Below, piece after piece: positions 63,503 through 64,000 of a stretch of DNA of 64,000 bases. Position 1 is the first letter of the stretch. Every line of letters begins with the position of its first letter. Both the position numbers and the translations under genes were made by a program. The stretch lies in contig CAYWLR010000004.1 in assembly GCA_964459465.1 (NCBI GenBank), forward strand, positions 1-64,000, in the 5' to 3' direction. The DNA is from CALAMC01 sp964459465. Its GTDB lineage: Bacteria; Zixibacteria; MSB-5A5; GN15; PGXB01. The notes under the pieces were generated by a model, which was not told where the DNA came from, did no database searches, and saw only the letters and a program-made list of their open reading frames with translations.

Positions 63503-64000
63503 TTATATCGCGATAGGTATTCACTTCAGGAGCGATATGTCGATGCAGGCGAATGAATCCCATACCCGCGACCACGGCCAGAACCGCGATTGTCCCCCAG
63601 GAAAAAACAAATTCAGGCTTGAACAGGTCCAATAGTAGCGTTCCAACCAGTGGTCCCAGCGACCACCCGGCCGTCACCGCGAACCCATAAATTCCCATAT
63701 AGCGTCCAACCTTGTCGGGTGGAGCCAGATTGGCGGTTATCGCCAGCGCCGGCGGTGATATCAATAATTCTCCCGAGGTGATAATAATCATCGAAACTAT
63801 GAACATGGCATACTCCGCCGAAAGCCCGACCAGAAAATACCCGACGGCATAAACGAATGCCCCGGCCGCCATCTGCGACGTCAACCGGAATGGGCGCATC
63901 AGGCGCGCCATGGGTAACTGCAGAAAAACGACAATTAGCCCGTTCAACATGTACAGGTGGCCCAGCTGGGACTCGGCCAGGCCGCGAAAATCAACCGAAT
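63495..64000 (-). CDS. MFS transporter, C-terminal part (N-terminus beyond the window)
   Basis: The frame is open from the right edge (reading SVDFRGLAESQLGHLYMLNG) to a stop at 63495, 168 codons. It covers about five membrane helices of a major facilitator protein: LQLPMARLM, a sixth-to-seventh-helix-like MRPFRLTSQMAAGAFVYAVG, ELLISPPALAITANLAPPD, KVGRYMGIYGFAVTAGWSLG-PLVG and a final helix. The KVGRYMGIYG and GPLVG signatures resemble the drug/sugar-exporter branch of MFS. The substrate is unknown. It is convergent with array member 4. Confidence 0.75.
   Translation of the reverse strand, partial: SVDFRGLAESQLGHLYMLNGLIVVFLQLPMARLMRPFRLTSQMAAGAFVYAVGYFLVGLSAEYAMFIVSMIIITSGELLISPPALAITANLAPPDKVGRYMGIYGFAVTAGWSLGPLVGTLLLDLFKPEFVFSWGTIAVLAVVAGMGFIRLHRHIAPEVNTYRDIIT

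Noticed and set aside
1..64000. CRISPR arrays, tRNA or rRNA genes, transposases, phage genes
   Set aside because: No regularly spaced repeats, clover-leaf-like or rRNA-like sequence, or recombinase motifs were seen in reading either strand.

Overview
The window looks like chromosomal DNA of an uncultured bacterium of the Fibrobacteres-Chlorobi-Bacteroidetes (FCB) side of the tree. Candidate phylum Zixibacteria is my best guess. This is inferred from very large mosaic secreted proteins ending in dockerin-like calcium-binding pairs, a fused two-domain 2-oxoacid dehydrogenase E1, a Gld-type ABC exporter with GldG- and DUF4340-like partners, and secreted proteins with YPNP-type C-terminal sorting-like domains. 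No rRNA, tRNA, CRISPR array, prophage or insertion sequence was recognised. A run of ten Ns and three apparent frameshifts point to a draft or metagenome-derived assembly.

Layout. 1-2851: a truncated secreted protein, a periplasmic thioredoxin-TPR protein and a secreted TPR protein. 3428-21743: four giant exported proteins, all on the plus strand and each closed by an intrinsic terminator. They are a cysteine-rich adhesin-like protein, a gingipain-type C25 cysteine peptidase, an M14 zinc carboxypeptidase and an M36/M4-like metallopeptidase. All four end in dockerin-like pairs. 21909-28832: fused E1 dehydrogenase, the Gld-like ABC operon and a GYD-domain protein. 28835-35884: a GT-C glycosyltransferase, a GAF-PP2C phosphatase, a Ser/Thr kinase-TolB-TPR protein and a DUF819 membrane protein; the last three each carry one apparent frameshift. 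35965-37265: SagB-type nitroreductase and a small Rel-zinc-finger/winged-helix-like protein. 37292-43031 (minus): a threonine-cleavage operon tdh - acetyl-CoA synthetase - acyl carrier protein - two kbl paralogues. 43171-48621: central carbon genes pckA-pfk divergent from an alpha-glucan phosphorylase. 48902-52556: a pair of exported M16 peptidases. 52811-63502: four tandem paralogous secreted proteins of about 860-890 residues. 63495-64000: the end of an MFS transporter.

How it fits together. About half of the window encodes exported protein-degrading enzymes and their accessory modules: endopeptidases of families C25, M36-like and M16, and an M14 carboxypeptidase. Amino-acid and glucan metabolism lies beside them (threonine to glycine and acetyl-CoA, an E1 2-oxoacid dehydrogenase, PEP carboxykinase, glucan phosphorylase). 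This suggests a heterotroph that digests extracellular protein and stores or uses alpha-glucan. The most novel-looking elements are the dockerin-tailed peptidase set, which may be a protease analogue of a cellulosome; the four-copy secreted family; the ACP-containing threonine operon; and the stand-alone Rel zinc-finger protein. Several promoters fit a TTGACA-N16/17-TATATT pattern, so a primary sigma factor of conventional specificity probably serves many of these genes.
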